Shown here in pieces: positions 31,390 to 43,341 of a stretch of DNA of 64,000 bases; position 1 is the stretch's first letter; each line of letters begins with the position of its first letter. The position numbers were made by a program, and so were the translations under genes. The notes under the pieces were generated by a model. That model was not told the DNA's origin, did not search any database, and was given only the letters and a program-made list of their open reading frames with translations. This stretch comes from Closterium sp. Naga37s-1. Its lineage: Eukaryota > Streptophyta > Zygnematophyceae > Desmidiales > Closteriaceae. The stretch lies in the NCBI GenBank assembly GCA_947471745.1, contig CANJKZ010000080.1:1657501-1721500 (forward strand), written 5' to 3'.

Positions 31390-31510
31390 TGTCAGAACTA
31401 TGCTCTAGGCTGTAGTGGGGCACTCCTTATGAGGTAAAGCCCAATTAGGTTTTGCTATACAAACCCTGTACTGCTGTCATTCTAGTCATTCTTCATTCCT
31501 AATTCTGACA
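31390..31510 (+). repeat. LTR shared by B1 (3') and possibly B2 (5'), 121 bp
   Basis: TGTCAGAACTATGC to CTAATTCTGACA, preceded by GTCCCCCACTTTGCCTATGGGGGTG. It is clearly related to, but diverged from, the B2 3' LTR at 42846-42974. The sequence after it goes straight into a C/G-rich leader without a recognisable primer site. Confidence 0.8.
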
Positions 31511-31760
31511 CGCTCGCCCCTGCAGCCTGCGCTCGCCCCTGCAGCCTGCGCTCGCCCCTGCAGCCCACGCACGCCCTGCTGCCCGCGTCGCCCTCCTGCC
31601 CGCGCAGCCCTGCAGCTCGCGCAGCCCTGCAGCCCTGCCACCCTGCCCTGCATCTTGCTTTGCCCTGCCGTGCAGCCCGCGCGCTGCCCTGCCCTGCAGC
31701 CCTATTGCCCTACAGCCCACGTGCTAACCCGTGCCCTGCTACCCGCACCTCTGACCTCTA
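31511..31760 (+). repeat. CTGC(C)-rich leader repeat of B2
   Basis: Repeats of CGCTCGCCCCTGCAGCCTG and CCCTGCAGCCC. Element G has a similar CTGCCC-rich stretch after its LTR (62585-62955). Confidence 0.7.
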
Positions 31761-31875
31761 CAGCCACTCCTAGAGTCAATAATGCTATTGCGGCCACAGC
31801 ACCTGCCACTACAGAGACTACCACTACTGCTACAGCTGTAGCTACAGCCGTCGCTACTGACTACCCCTGCCTGTC

Positions 31876-33815
31876 ATGGCCACTATCACAGCGTCTGAGG
31901 GTGGACAGCAACAGCCAGGGTGTCAGCCAGGGACTCTATCGCCGCAACAGCTACATGAGTGGGTTAGTCGGCGAGCTCGTGCTGGTGGTGGAGGTTTTGG
32001 TTTTACCCATACTAGGCAGCAGCGGCAGCAGCGTCAGCACAAGACCCACCCGCCGCAGCAGCTTTGCAAGGTGGTTTTTTAGCGATGCGTCCCTGGTTGT
32101 GCAGAGGCTGCTGCTCTGGGTGCTAGTGAGTCTGCTGCCGCTCTAGATGCTAGTGCGTCTGCTGTCACAGGTGCTAGTGAGTCTGCTGCCTCAGATGAGG
32201 CCTTGTACACCTTCACACTTGACTCTGGTGCGTCTCGTTGCATTTTTCGTAACTGCATCCACTGTCCTCCCGTGTCCGGCAGTCCCTTCCAGGTCTCACT
32301 TCCAGGTCTCCACCTCCCCTCGTTCTCGACGAACTTGGTGAGCAACGCGGCCTTCCAGGACGTATGGGTTGATACCTTTATCCCTGGTGGCCAGCGTGTG
32401 GCGATCTGTACGTGTTCCCGGACTGGTCGTCACCTTGCTACGTTCACTCGGCAGCCTGGGTCCAGTCTGTACACCCTAACCACTGCGTCTGCATAGGTGG
32501 CTACGTCAGGTCCGGTGACTGCGTCGGCTCAGGTGTCTACGTCTGGTCAGCTCGCCGCTCTCCTCGCTTGGAGACCCCCCCGGGTTTTCCGCCTCGGCCG
32601 TCTTCGCCTCCTCCGCAGTCTGCTGCTGTGGACTCTGAAGCTGAGACTGCTGGTGCTGAGACTAGGAGTGCTGAGCCTGGGGGTGCTGAGACTGGGGGTG
32701 CTGAGCCTGGGGGTGCTGAGCCTAAGGGTGCTGAGACTGAGGGTGCTGACTCTGGGGGTGCTGCGAGTCCTTGTGGTGGAGCCGTGGGTGCTCCTGCTGG
32801 CGGTCCTGGAGTTGGACAGCTGCAGCTGCCTAGTCGACTCGGGACGCTCTCGCCGTAGCAGATTCGTGGGTGGATCGTTCAGCGAGGCCGTCCTGGTGGT
32901 GGAGGTTACTGTGATAGCGCTTCTAGAGCTGCTGGTGCTGGAGGTACTGGAGCTACTAGTATTGGAGGTGCTAGAGGTGCTGGAGCTGCTAGTCCTGGAA
33001 GTACTGGAGATGCTGCTGGTACTGGAGGTATTGGAGGTGCTGCTGGTGCTGGAGGTGCTGGAGCTGCTCGTCCTGGAGGTACAGGAGGTGCTGCTGGTGC
33101 TGGAGGTGCTGAAGCTGCTAATACTGAAGGTACTGGAGGTGCTGCTGGTGGTGGAGGTGCTGGAGCTGCTAGTCCTGGAGGTACTGGAGGCGCTGCTGGT
33201 GCTAGAGGTGCTGGAGCTTCTAGTCCTGGAGGTACTGGAGGTGCTGCTGGTGCTGGAGGTGCTGGAGCTGCTAGTACTGGGGGTACTGGAGGTGCTGGAG
33301 CTGCTAGTCCTAGAGATACTGGAGGTGCTGCTGGTGCTGGAGCTGCTAATCCTGGAGGTACTGGAGGTGCTGCTGGTGCTGGAGGTGCTGGAGCTACTAG
33401 TACTGGAGGTACTGGAGGTGCTGCTGGTGCTGGAGGTGCTGGAGCTGCTAGAACTGGGGGTACTGGAGGTGCTGCTGGTGCTGGAGGTGCTGGAGCTACT
33501 AGTCCCGGAGGTACTGGAGGTGCTGCTAGTGCTGGAGGTCTTGGAGCTGCTAGTACTGGAGGTGCTGCTGGTGCTGGAGGTTCTAGAGCTGCTGTTACTG
33601 GAGGTACTGGATGTGCTGATGGTGCTGGAGGTGCTGGAGCTGCTAATCCTGGAGGTACTAGAGGTGTTGCTGGTGCTGGAGGTGCTGGAGCTGCTGGTAC
33701 TGGAGGTACTGGAGGTGCTGCTGGTGCTGGAGGTGCTGGAGCTTCTAGTTCTGGAGGTACTGGAGGTGCTGCTGGTGCTGGAGGTGCTTGAGCTGCTAGT
33801 ACTGGAGGTGCTGGG
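31876..33815 (+). pseudogene. element B2 5' coding part (gag end, protease, linker; integrase deleted)
   Basis: From 31876 MATITASEGGQQQPGCQ and LSPQQLHEWVSRRARAGGG resemble the end of gag. The protease follows (LYTFTLDSGASRCIFRN, 32203). At about 32490, just after SSLYTLTTAS, the sequence jumps to the pol linker, so the integrase is missing compared with element C. Linker repeats (32640-33815) carry GGTGGAAGAGGAGAA-type codons in 9- and 15-bp steps. The linker is then cut at 33815 by element H and resumes at 40298. The order gag-protease-linker-RT without integrase means B2 could not integrate alone. Confidence 0.78.
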
Positions 33816-34634
33816 TGTTATAGTCACAATAGGCTTGAATGTGCCTAAAACGAAAGATAGAGAGCACAGACGGATTTCTGCACAGCGGCTTCAAACGTTG
33901 ATAGCGTTCTGCTCACAGCTGCAAATGACTTGATTCAAATTGGATCTGGAGCGTCTTCACGTCTTCTACAATTAGCAATTTAGATTGCACGATTTGATAA
34001 AGAATTGACGACACAGCGTCGGTTTGAACGAACGGTACTATGGCAGCCACTATAGTCTTAGAACACAAGATAGGAAGAGTTACGAGTTGGGAATGACTCC
34101 CAGCTCCTACAAACCCCAAGAGCCGAGGTACAGTGATGTGGAACAGTGCCACACTGTCCCCAACCACGAAGGGTCTCGAAACTACCCTTCACTAGGGCCT
34201 ACACCAAGTGAAATATTACACTACACAAAGTAATGTAACTATCTTCAATATCTTGAGGTGTACCCTTTTGGCGAGCTTCGAAATCACTTGAGGCTTGACA
34301 CCAAGGCTCGGGCTCTTCATCACAAACTCATCCTTGAGTTCTTGATGGGTCTGCTGCACACACCTGCGACATGCCGAACGTTCGACACAGGACAAAATAG
34401 AAACCGCGCACGACAAAATAGAAACCGCGCGCGAGACACAAACGACCGCGTAACACGCGTCTAGCGATAACTCGCTATTGACTCGACACACACACTCGAC
34501 ATCATGACTCAACATTCACACACAATTATAAGCATGAAATATATATTATCCCATGCCCTCATACCATTCCATACACACACACATTCACGCACACGGACAA
34601 CAAGCCGAGTGCAAACCGTAGGGTTGCACCAACA
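33816..34634 (-). repeat. 3' LTR of element H (819 bp)
   Basis: TGTTATAGTC to TTGCACCAACA on the + strand. The three differences from the other LTR are AGAATT/ATAATT, GCCGAGG/GCCAAGG and AAATATT/AAATGTT. Confidence 0.95.
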
Positions 34635-34646
34635 AACTCCCCCTCG
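34635..34646 (-). promoter_or_regulatory. polypurine tract of element H
   Basis: Sense strand GAGGGGGAGTT immediately before the 3' LTR start TGTTGGTGC. Confidence 0.8.
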
Positions 34647-34675
34647 GATTGTTGGCCTTAGGATATGTTTCTCTC

Positions 34676-37600
34676 TCAGTTCAGAGCCATCCCAGCCAGC
34701 TTGCAACACTTCCAATGCTGCTGCTCCACCAGCCTCTTGGTCATCATGTCAGCCGGCTGCCCCGTGGTCTTCACGTAGCGCAACTCAACTTCACCCGCGG
34801 TTACCATGCTCCTCGTCCAATGCCACTTCACCCTCATGTGCTTCGTGAGTCCATGCAACACAGGGTTCTTAGCAAGAGCAATGGCACCCTGGCTGTCACA
34901 GTACAGTGGGGTAGGTCCTTGCTGCTCCTCCCCCAATTCAGCCAACAAACGCCGCTGCCACACAATCTCCCGTACGGCACGGAAGAGTGCCATGTACTCG
35001 GACTCCACCGAGCTCAAAGCTTGGTCAACCTGCTTCTTGCTCTCCCAAGCAGTTGGGCCTCCACCAACACAGCATATGAAGCCTCCCACACTTGTCATGT
35101 CCTCTGGTTCTGATGCATATGAAGCATCCGAGTAGGCGGTGAGGAACAAACGCCCGGGTTCAACACCATCCGCGCCCTTTTGGCGCCTTTGTGCCGCCGC
35201 CGAGTATTGCAGCCCAACGGTCGGTGTTTGGCCAAGATACTTGGCCACCCTCATTCCAGCTGCTACCTGCTCCTCATTAGGGCATTGCACAACCCTAGCC
35301 AGCTGCCCGGTAGCAAACGCGACGTCCGGTCGGGTGTTTACCGCCGCATACATGAGGCTGCCCACCAACGAGTGAAATCGGCGCCTCTCCTCTTCACCAA
35401 CGCTCCCTCCTCTGGTCCCTTCACACACTTGAACCCAGAGGGAAAGGGTGTAGCCACATGGCCTTCACTCTGCCCAAAGTTGGCAGCCAATGCCTCCAGG
35501 TACTTTCGTTGATGCACCCGCATGCACCGCTTCTCCACATCTCGTTCGATGTGGAGCCCAAGGTAGAAGCTCACGTCACCAAGGGCCTTGCACTTGAACT
35601 TGTCTTGAAGCTTCAGCATCACCTCCTTCACAAGGTCAGAAGAGGGTGAGAAAATGAGGATGTCATCCACATAAACCACCATGAAACTCCTCTGCTCCCC
35701 CTCGCCAAGCATGAACAAGGAGTGATCGGCCGTTGAGGGAGTGAAGCCGATCCCCTCCAACACTTCGCGCAGCTTCATGTACCATTGCCTAGGGGCCTGC
35801 TTCAGCCCATAGAGGGCCTTCTTCAGCTTCCACACTCTGCCACTACCATCATCAAACCCCTCTGGCTGCGCCATAAAAATCTCCTCCTCAAGGATGCCGT
35901 TAAGGAATGCCGTTACGATGTCCATTTGCTTTACTACCCATCCTTTGATGGCGGCTCCCGCGAATAGGGTTCGCAGCGTCGTCGGCTTCACCACAGGGGC
36001 AAACAGCTCCTTGAAGTCCACCTTCTCCTTCTGCTGGTACCCCTTGGCTACAAGCCTAGACTTGTAGCGCTCGATCTTGCCGTCGGCATCCGACTTGATT
36101 TTGAAGAGCCACTTGGACGTTATCGCCGTACGCCCCTCCGGTAGCTCCACCAATTCAAACGTGTCATTCTCCTCGATGCTCTTCAGCTCACTCTCCATGG
36201 CCTTCTTCCACTCCTCAGCATCACTACTCTCCAAAGCCTCCTTGAGAGTTGCTGGTTCTCCCGGCATCTCCACCGGAGAGAAGAACGCGAAGGCACACTC
36301 CTCGTAGTCACTCTCCTCGTCGTCTCCGACCATCATTGCCGCTCCGGCCAGGGCTGTCTTGCCCTGCTTTCCCGGCGCATCATAGGTCAGCCTATTAGGG
36401 GGTTGAACTCTCCTCTTCCCCCTTCCTTCCTCCTCAGCTGCAGGGACTTGAAGGCCTTGGCGTTGCTGCGGTGTGGCTCGAATCCGTGGAGCACTCGTAG
36501 TACGGGAAGGGAGTGACGGTGCACGCTCGCTCACTTGCTGCACCTCCTCCTCTTCTTCCTCTGCATCATTGGCCTCCTCTCCCCCATTCACAAGGGAGGA
36601 TTGCCTTGTGGTTGTGCTGCCGCTGCTCAGCTCCAAAGGCAGCTCCACATGCTCCAAACCGGAACTCTTCACCTCCGCAAACCGCACGCCTATCTTCGCC
36701 TCATTCTCCGCCTTCCAATCCTTGTACATGAAGTTCTCCATGAACTTGCAGTCCCTGCTCACCAAGAACTTCTTGGTGAATGGGTCCCAAAGAAGCCATC
36801 CCTTGCTGTTTTGAGCCATGCCCAAGTGCACGGCCCACACCGCCTTGGCACCAAGCTTGTTGTGCCGAAGATGCTTAGGCACGAGCGCCATGCACATGCA
36901 CCCGAACACCCGAAGCATATCCACCTTTGGCTTCCTTCCTAGCCACTCCACATAGGGCACCCATTTGTCTGCTCCCACATGAGTCAAGGCTCTGTTCTTG
37001 GCCACACACGCGCTCCGCACCGCATCAGGCCAGAAATAGTCGGGTAGCCCGGCTTCAATGAGCAACCCGCGTGCCGCCTCCGTGATTGTGCGGTTCGCTC
37101 GCTCGGCGATGCCGTTCATTGCAGGGGAGTATGGCATGGTGAGGGAGTGCCGAATACCATTCTTCTTCAGCCACAACCCAAACTCCTTGCTCAGGAACTC
37201 TCCCCCTCGATCGGTGCGGATTGACTTGACTAGACGGTCTTGTTGCCGCTCCACCATCGGGAACCAATCCGTCTTCAACGTTTCAGCCACGTCGCTCTTC
37301 TTGGCCAGCACGTACACCCAAGTCATGCGGTTGTAGACGTCGACAATGGTGAGAAAATACTCAGCTCCAGCAGCTCCAAGCTTCAGGGGGCCCACCACGT
37401 CCATCACCACCTCATCAAGCGGTGCCTTTGCCGTTGCCTCCGAACTAGGGAACGGAAACCGGGTGAACTTGGCTTGAATGCACGTCGGGCAGCCAAGCAC
37501 CTCATCGGGCTCCCCCTTCACACGTATGCCAGCAACCATCTCATTCTTCACTAGCTGCTGCAAGATGGGCAGGGCCACATGCCCCATGCGCCGATGCAAG

Positions 37601-39444
37601 GTGAGCCAATCACACTCCCCCGTAGCCGAAGTTGGATTGGAGAATGCCGCGCTCGCAATAGCGCCCCACATACTCTCTCCGTAGTCCTCCTCCGCTGCTG
37701 CCTCTGGGTTCTCCTCACCCTTTTGCTGCTCCTTGGTTGCTGCACCACTCTCCTTAGGTTCACTGAACTTGCTGGTCCCTCCAGGTTTGCTCTTCTTGAG
37801 CTCATTCTCCTTAACGCGACCGTTCGCGCCATCGTCGCTACCGACCGCTCCATCCTTGGTGCTGATGCTTGCTGCCACTTGCCTCTCCTTAGGCATAGGG
37901 ACCACTGGGATCTGCCACATCTCGTTGTAGACATCCTTGTCCTCATGAAGGTCCCAAAGAATTCGATCGCCAAGCCTTGCGGTGTAGGTCTTGGCTCCCT
38001 TCGAGTTCGTGTCCATGCCGGCCTTTGCCAACCGCCGCACGGAAATCAGGTTTGCAGCAAGGCTGGGCACCCAAAGCACGTTCTTGAGGCCCACCATCTT
38101 CCCATCAGCACCCTTGAACATGGCCTTGCCCATGCCTTTCACCTCTGCTCGCTGCCCCAAAGCCGATGTGACATGCTTCACCGGTGACGGCTCGAGTTCG
38201 GTGAGCAAGTCCGGGCGAGGTGTCATGCTATAGGTAGCGCCATTATCAATCACCCAATAGTCCAGGGGGTGTAGGGTCACCTTCCCCACAGCTGCTGGCT
38301 CCTCAAAGCCTTCATCCTTCTCTGGACCAGCCGGTACTTGCGTCGACACGAAGTAGAATAGACCCGGGTATCGATCGTCGCTCGGGTCCTTGTCGTTGTC
38401 TCCGCTCTTCATGTTTGCAGCTCCGCCACCGCGACCGCCACGGCCTCCACGGCCTCGTCCTCTCCCTCCTCCTGCTCCTCTACCCTCTTGGCCTTGAGCA
38501 GGGGTCCAACCATCAGGGAGTTTGTAGCAGTCGCGCCACATGTGTCCGCTCTTGTGGCAATAGTGACACTCGCCGTCGAATCGGCCGCGACCGCGTCCGT
38601 AGCACTTGTCGTCGCTGCCGTAACCGCCACTCCTGCGGCCTCCGCCGAAGTTGCTGCCACCAAACCTTCCTCCCCCTTGTCCTCTGCCTCTTCCTCGACC
38701 ATATCCACGGCCGATGCTCGCTGCCCCAGCGCCATCCGCACTCGCCAACTCACGGCGGCGGAAATCCTCTTGAAGGATAGCTCGCTTCACGTCTTCAAGC
38801 GAGAGGCGGGGCAAGTCGCGATTAAGGTTGATGATGAGCGAGGACCATGACTCTGGGAGTAAGGCCAGCAACTTGGTCTTCTTTTGGAGCTCACTGTAGT
38901 TCAAATCAGCTCCCTCAAGCCGCGTCAACAAGTCGAAGAATTTCTGCACCCCTTCTTCAACCGCTTCGTCTTCTTCAATTCGTAGTGCCGCCATTTGCCG
39001 TTCCAACACCACCGCTACCGCCGCTGTTGCAGGAGCATGTACACCCTTGAGAGCAGCCCATGCCTTTGGTCCTTTCTCTGGTTCACGCTGGAATGGCTTG
39101 ATGTGACGGATCTGACTGCTCCCCAACGCTTGCCCAAGTAAGAGATAGCCTTGTGCGCTCTTCCGCACCCACGGGCTCTTCTCCGGGTCGTTCTCGGGGC
39201 GCTTCTCCGTTCCTTCCATCACCTCCAGCAGGTCATAGTGGTCAAAGATGTTCTCCATCTTGAAGGACCATTCAGCAAAGTTGTCACCGTTGAACTTGTC
39301 AAGCCCAAACACCCTAGGCTCATCCCTAGGTGGGCCAAGACTTGGTTGCATGGGCGCCATGGCTGAATCACGGGGTTGGCCTTGAGCTCGAGCTTCTCTA
39401 CTGCCACCAGCACCTCTGCCACCCCTTTCCTCAGGTCCTGACAT
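34676..39444 (-). pseudogene. element H gag-pol polyprotein, nearly intact (one frameshift)
   Basis: From the ATG at 39444 (MSGPEERGG) a single frame runs to about 35400, then a 1-bp loss relative to element A shifts it; the rest continues to 34676. Approximate residues: gag with FNGDNFAEWSF, zinc knuckle CHYCHKSGHMWRDC near 291-305, protease VIDNGATYSM near 399, integrase CPTCIQAKF, D in DVVGP near 682, D in RTDRGGEF near 742, E in NGIAERANRT near 780, RT from about 1110 with YVDDI near 1257, RNase H at the end. The protease reads IDNGA where the related copy D has IDSGA, a change in the catalytic triad. Element A keeps the frame where H is shifted. Confidence 0.93.
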
Positions 39445-39464
39445 TGTCGAAACTGCTCCAAGGG

Positions 39465-39476
39465 GCTCTGATACCA
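39465..39476 (-). promoter_or_regulatory. tRNA-iMet primer-binding site of element H
   Basis: The sense strand reads TGGTATCAGAGC two bases after the LTR end ACTATAACA; the exact plant copia consensus. Confidence 0.92.
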
Positions 39477-39478
39477 CT

Positions 39479-40297
39479 TGTTATAGTCACAATAGGCTTG
39501 AATGTGCCTAAAACGAAAGATAGAGAGCACAGACGGATTTCTGCACAGCGGCTTCAAACGTTGATAGCGTTCTGCTCACAGCTGCAAATGACTTGATTCA
39601 AATTGGATCTGGAGCGTCTTCACGTCTTCTACAATTAGCAATTTAGATTGCACGATTTGATAAATAATTGACGACACAGCGTCGGTTTGAACGAACGGTA
39701 CTATGGCAGCCACTATAGTCTTAGAACACAAGATAGGAAGAGTTACGAGTTGGGAATGACTCCCAGCTCCTACAAACCCCAAGAGCCAAGGTACAGTGAT
39801 GTGGAACAGTGCCACACTGTCCCCAACCACGAAGGGTCTCGAAACTACCCTTCACTAGGGCCTACACCAAGTGAAATGTTACACTACACAAAGTAATGTA
39901 ACTATCTTCAATATCTTGAGGTGTACCCTTTTGGCGAGCTTCGAAATCACTTGAGGCTTGACACCAAGGCTCGGGCTCTTCATCACAAACTCATCCTTGA
40001 GTTCTTGATGGGTCTGCTGCACACACCTGCGACATGCCGAACGTTCGACACAGGACAAAATAGAAACCGCGCACGACAAAATAGAAACCGCGCGCGAGAC
40101 ACAAACGACCGCGTAACACGCGTCTAGCGATAACTCGCTATTGACTCGACACACACACTCGACATCATGACTCAACATTCACACACAATTATAAGCATGA
40201 AATATATATTATCCCATGCCCTCATACCATTCCATACACACACACATTCACGCACACGGACAACAAGCCGAGTGCAAACCGTAGGGTTGCACCAACA
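39479..40297 (-). repeat. 5' LTR of element H (819 bp)
   Basis: Same length as 33816-34634, three mismatches. The ATATATATTA stretch at about 40201-40210 could hold the TATA box on the minus strand. Confidence 0.95.
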
Positions 40298-42625
40298 CTG
40301 GGAGTGCTGGAGGTAATACTGGAGCTACTGGTGCTCTTCGCCACCTTCTCACTCAGTCTTCCGCCAGCTGCTACTGAGTTCCCTGTCGCTGGTAACACTC
40401 CTCCGTTACTGTTCCCACCAACAGACCAGTCTCAGCCACAGCTACTGCCTCACTCCCCACTGCCTGCTCCTGCTCCTTACACTGCGGTGATAGAGTCCCT
40501 GACTGAGCGTCGAGAGCCTGAGACTCGTGCTTCCACTCCTGAGCGTCGAGAGCCTGTGACTAGAGCTTCTGTCCCCGCTCGTGTTCCTCGTGTTCGTCGT
40601 CCTCGTGCTCCGGCTGTTCTAGGCACTCACGATATGACACTCCGTCCTTCCTCTGTTCCACAGCGTGTTGTCTTGTCGTCACCTCCTGCGTCTTCTCTTC
40701 CTGACGTTGCTGAACCTCCGTCTGACCTTGCTCGTGCTTCCAGTCTGACTGTCACTCGCTTTCTTGCTACAATTGTGACGGACCCTACGTTCTCGTCTCC
40801 TGCTGCGTCTGCCTTAGTCTCTGAGCTAGTCGACTTTGCTGATGCGTACCGGCTAGACTACCTTGCGAGTCTTGTTTCAGGCCTGTCTTTGACCCTGCCT
40901 GTCCTCCGTCCGTTGGGGGTGAGGTTGCCCTTGGCTGTGACGTTCTTGAGGACACGCAGGAGGAGCTGGAGTGCCTTGCGGCCGCTGTACCTCATCTTGC
41001 TGCAATGCTGTTTGCCCCTGAGGGAGACCCGGATGCGCTTGACATCCCCACCCCGCGCTCTTACAGAGAGGCGATCTCGGGTAAGTAATCCTCTCAGTGG
41101 CAGACAGCCATGGACGCAGAGATGGCTTCCTGGAAGTCCACAGGCACCTACGTCGACAAGGTTCCCCCTCCGGGGGCGAACATCGTCAGTGGCATGTGGA
41201 TTTTCAGGGTGAAGCGGCCGCCGAGTTCTCCGCCTGCCTTCAAGGCACGTTACTTTGCTCGAGGCTTCAGTCAGCATGAGGGGGTTGACTTCTTTCAGAC
41301 CCTCTCCCCCACCCCGAAGATGACCACTCCTCGGGTGTTGCTTCACGTTGCAGCTCAGCGTGACTACGAGCTGCACTCCCTCGACTTCTCGACATCTTTC
41401 TTGCAGGGTAGCCTTCACGAGGCCTTGTGGCTGCGCCGTCCACCTGGCTTCACTGGTTCATTTCCTGAGGGTACCCAGTGCAGCCTACGGCGGCCAGTGT
41501 ACGGCCTGCGTCAGGCGCCCCGTGAGTGGCACGACACACTGAGGACGACACTTGCGGCTCTTGGGTTTGCTCCATCGACTGCTGACCCGTCGCTGTTTCT
41601 ACGCACCGACACTACTCTGCCGCCGTTCTACATCCTCGTGTACGTCGACGACTTGGTTTTTGCTACTGCTGACACTGAGGCACTGGCCCTAGTGAAGTCG
41701 GAGCTGTAGGAGAGACACACCTGCACTGACCTGGGTGAGCTGCGGAGCTATCTTGGCTTGCAGATCACCCGGGACAGAGCACGGCGCACCATCACCCTGA
41801 CTCAGTCACACATGGTGCACCAGGTCCTTCAGCGCTTCCGCTTCACGTACTCCTCGCCACAGCCCACTCCTCTGGCTACCGGCCACTCGCTCTCAGCTCC
41901 ACCTTCGGACGAGTCCGTAGAGCCGAGTGGTCCGTACCCAGAGCTTGTGGGTTGCCTCATGTACCTGATGACGTGCACACGACCTGACCTCGCGTAACCC
42001 TCTCAGCCTGTTGGCTCGCTACATGGCTCCCGGTAGACACCGAAAGGTGCACTGGGATGCTGCGAAGAGGGTACTGCGTTACTTGTGCAGTACATTGGGC
42101 ATGGGGCTTGTGCTTGGAGGACGGGGCTTAGTTGTACTCACAGGTCACTCAAACGCTTCCTGGGCCGACGACCAGGCGACTCAGCGGTCGTCACAGGGTT
42201 ACACTTTTAGTCTTGGCTCTGGTTCTGTCTCGTGGAGGTCTACTCGTTCGTTTTCTGTGCTTGGTTCCAGCTGTGAGGCCGAGATCTACGCTGGGGCTAT
42301 GGCTGCACAGGAGCTACGCTGGCTGACCTACCTGCTGACCGACTTGGGGGAGCGGCCTCGTTCTCCTCCAGTTCTGTACGTCGACAACAAGGCCATGCTT
42401 GCCTTGTCTCGCGAGCAGAGACTGGAGCACAGAACGAAGCACATTGCTCTTCGCTATTTTCTTGCTCGAGAGCTGCAGCAGCGTAGTCAGCTCCGCCTTT
42501 CCTACGTGGCCTCTCGGGCCAACACTGCTTTTGTCTTCACCAAGGCCCTTGGGTCTGGTGATCGTCATCGCTTTTGCACTGCTCTTGGGCTTCTGCCCAC
42601 TCTGCCTCACCTGCTTGTCTCTTGA
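40298..42625 (+). pseudogene. element B2 3' coding part (linker end, RT, RNase H)
   Basis: Resumes the linker with CTGGGAGTGCTGGAGG. The RT begins MDAEMASWKSTGTYVDKV at 41110 and carries ARYFARGFSQHEGVDFFQ, VYGLRQAPREWHDTLR and YVDDLVFATADTEA. A TAG at 41707-41709 (CAG in the other copies) and an inserted A near 41996 break the frame. RNase H follows from 42011 (TGHSNASWADDQATQRSS, CEAEIYAGAMAAQELRW, YVDNKAMLAL). Dead copy of the C/B lineage. Confidence 0.85.
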
Positions 42626-42845
42626 TCTTACCTTGCACTTGTTGTACACTGATATAAATACTTATACCTGCTTCTTTACACTTGCTAGGTTGTGATCAGT
42701 GTATTGCCTTGCTATTATAACTCTGCATGTGAACTGGCCTTGTGGCCGCTTGCTTGTGCTCGGAGTGTTTGGTGTCCTTGAGATCCACCCTGAGCTTTGT
42801 TCTGTTTGCTTCTCTTGATTGTCCCCCACTTAGCCTATAGGGGTG

Positions 42846-42974
42846 TGTCAAATTGCAATCTTACTTGCTAGGCTATAGTGGGGTACTCCTTACGAGGTAC
42901 AACCCCAATTAGGGTTAGCTATACATCCCTGTACTGCTTTGATTCTAGTCATTCCTACACAGATTATTCTGACA
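42846..42974 (+). repeat. 3' LTR of element B2 (129 bp)
   Basis: TGTCAAATTGCAATC to GATTATTCTGACA, preceded by the PPT-like CCTATAGGGGTG. Related to 31390-31510 but with many differences, so the two are old or not a true pair. Confidence 0.85.
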
Positions 42975-43341
42975 ACATAGGCTAGGTGTGCTCTCTGTAC
43001 TATGTTGGTTAGGGTTTGGTAAATCATTCTAGTCATTCAATTCAGTTTACTTCTTAATAGGTTACGGTATTCCTCTTTTTGTCCCCATCTCTTCTCTCCC
43101 TTCCCTCAACACCCCGTGCGTCCCATCCCATCCCTTCCACCGTAGCCCCCTCATCCACTCCCTTCCTTTCCCTTCCCCTCACTTGGTCTTTCCTTTCTAA
43201 ACCTCTGTCACTACACTACTCTTTCTACTTGCGTACCCAAGGTTCAGGTAACTGAATAAGAATCTTTTCGCAGGTGTCTGCTAACTTCAAAGCCTGCGAT
43301 AATCTTGCATTTTTTTGGCTATATGGGTACAGCCATTCATA
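42975..43341. other. spacer between the transposon cluster and the oxidase gene
   Basis: T/C-rich sequence that probably includes the 3' UTR of the minus-strand oxidase gene. I looked here for a final MurC exon on the + strand and could not support one. Confidence 0.5.

Larger units (their letters stand above)
28692..31510 (+). mobile_element. copia element B1, 5'-truncated
   Basis: Begins in the Gly/Ala-rich linker, runs through RT and RNase H, a TATATATATATATA tract (31252-31263), the PPT-like CCTATGGGGGTG, and a 121-bp LTR (31390-31510). The pol is close to elements C and B2. Integrase, gag and the 5' LTR are missing. Confidence 0.85.
33816..40297 (-). mobile_element. young, complete Ty1/copia retrotransposon H (A family), nested in B2
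   Basis: Two 819-bp LTRs (33816-34634 and 39479-40297) differ at only three positions. The target duplication CTGGG is exact (33811-33815 and 40298-40302). PBS, gag-pol and PPT are all in place on the minus strand. It interrupts the B2 linker repeat, whose two halves match on either side. Element A at the window start and the fragments at 13541-22325 and 24884-25533 belong to the same family. Confidence 0.96.
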
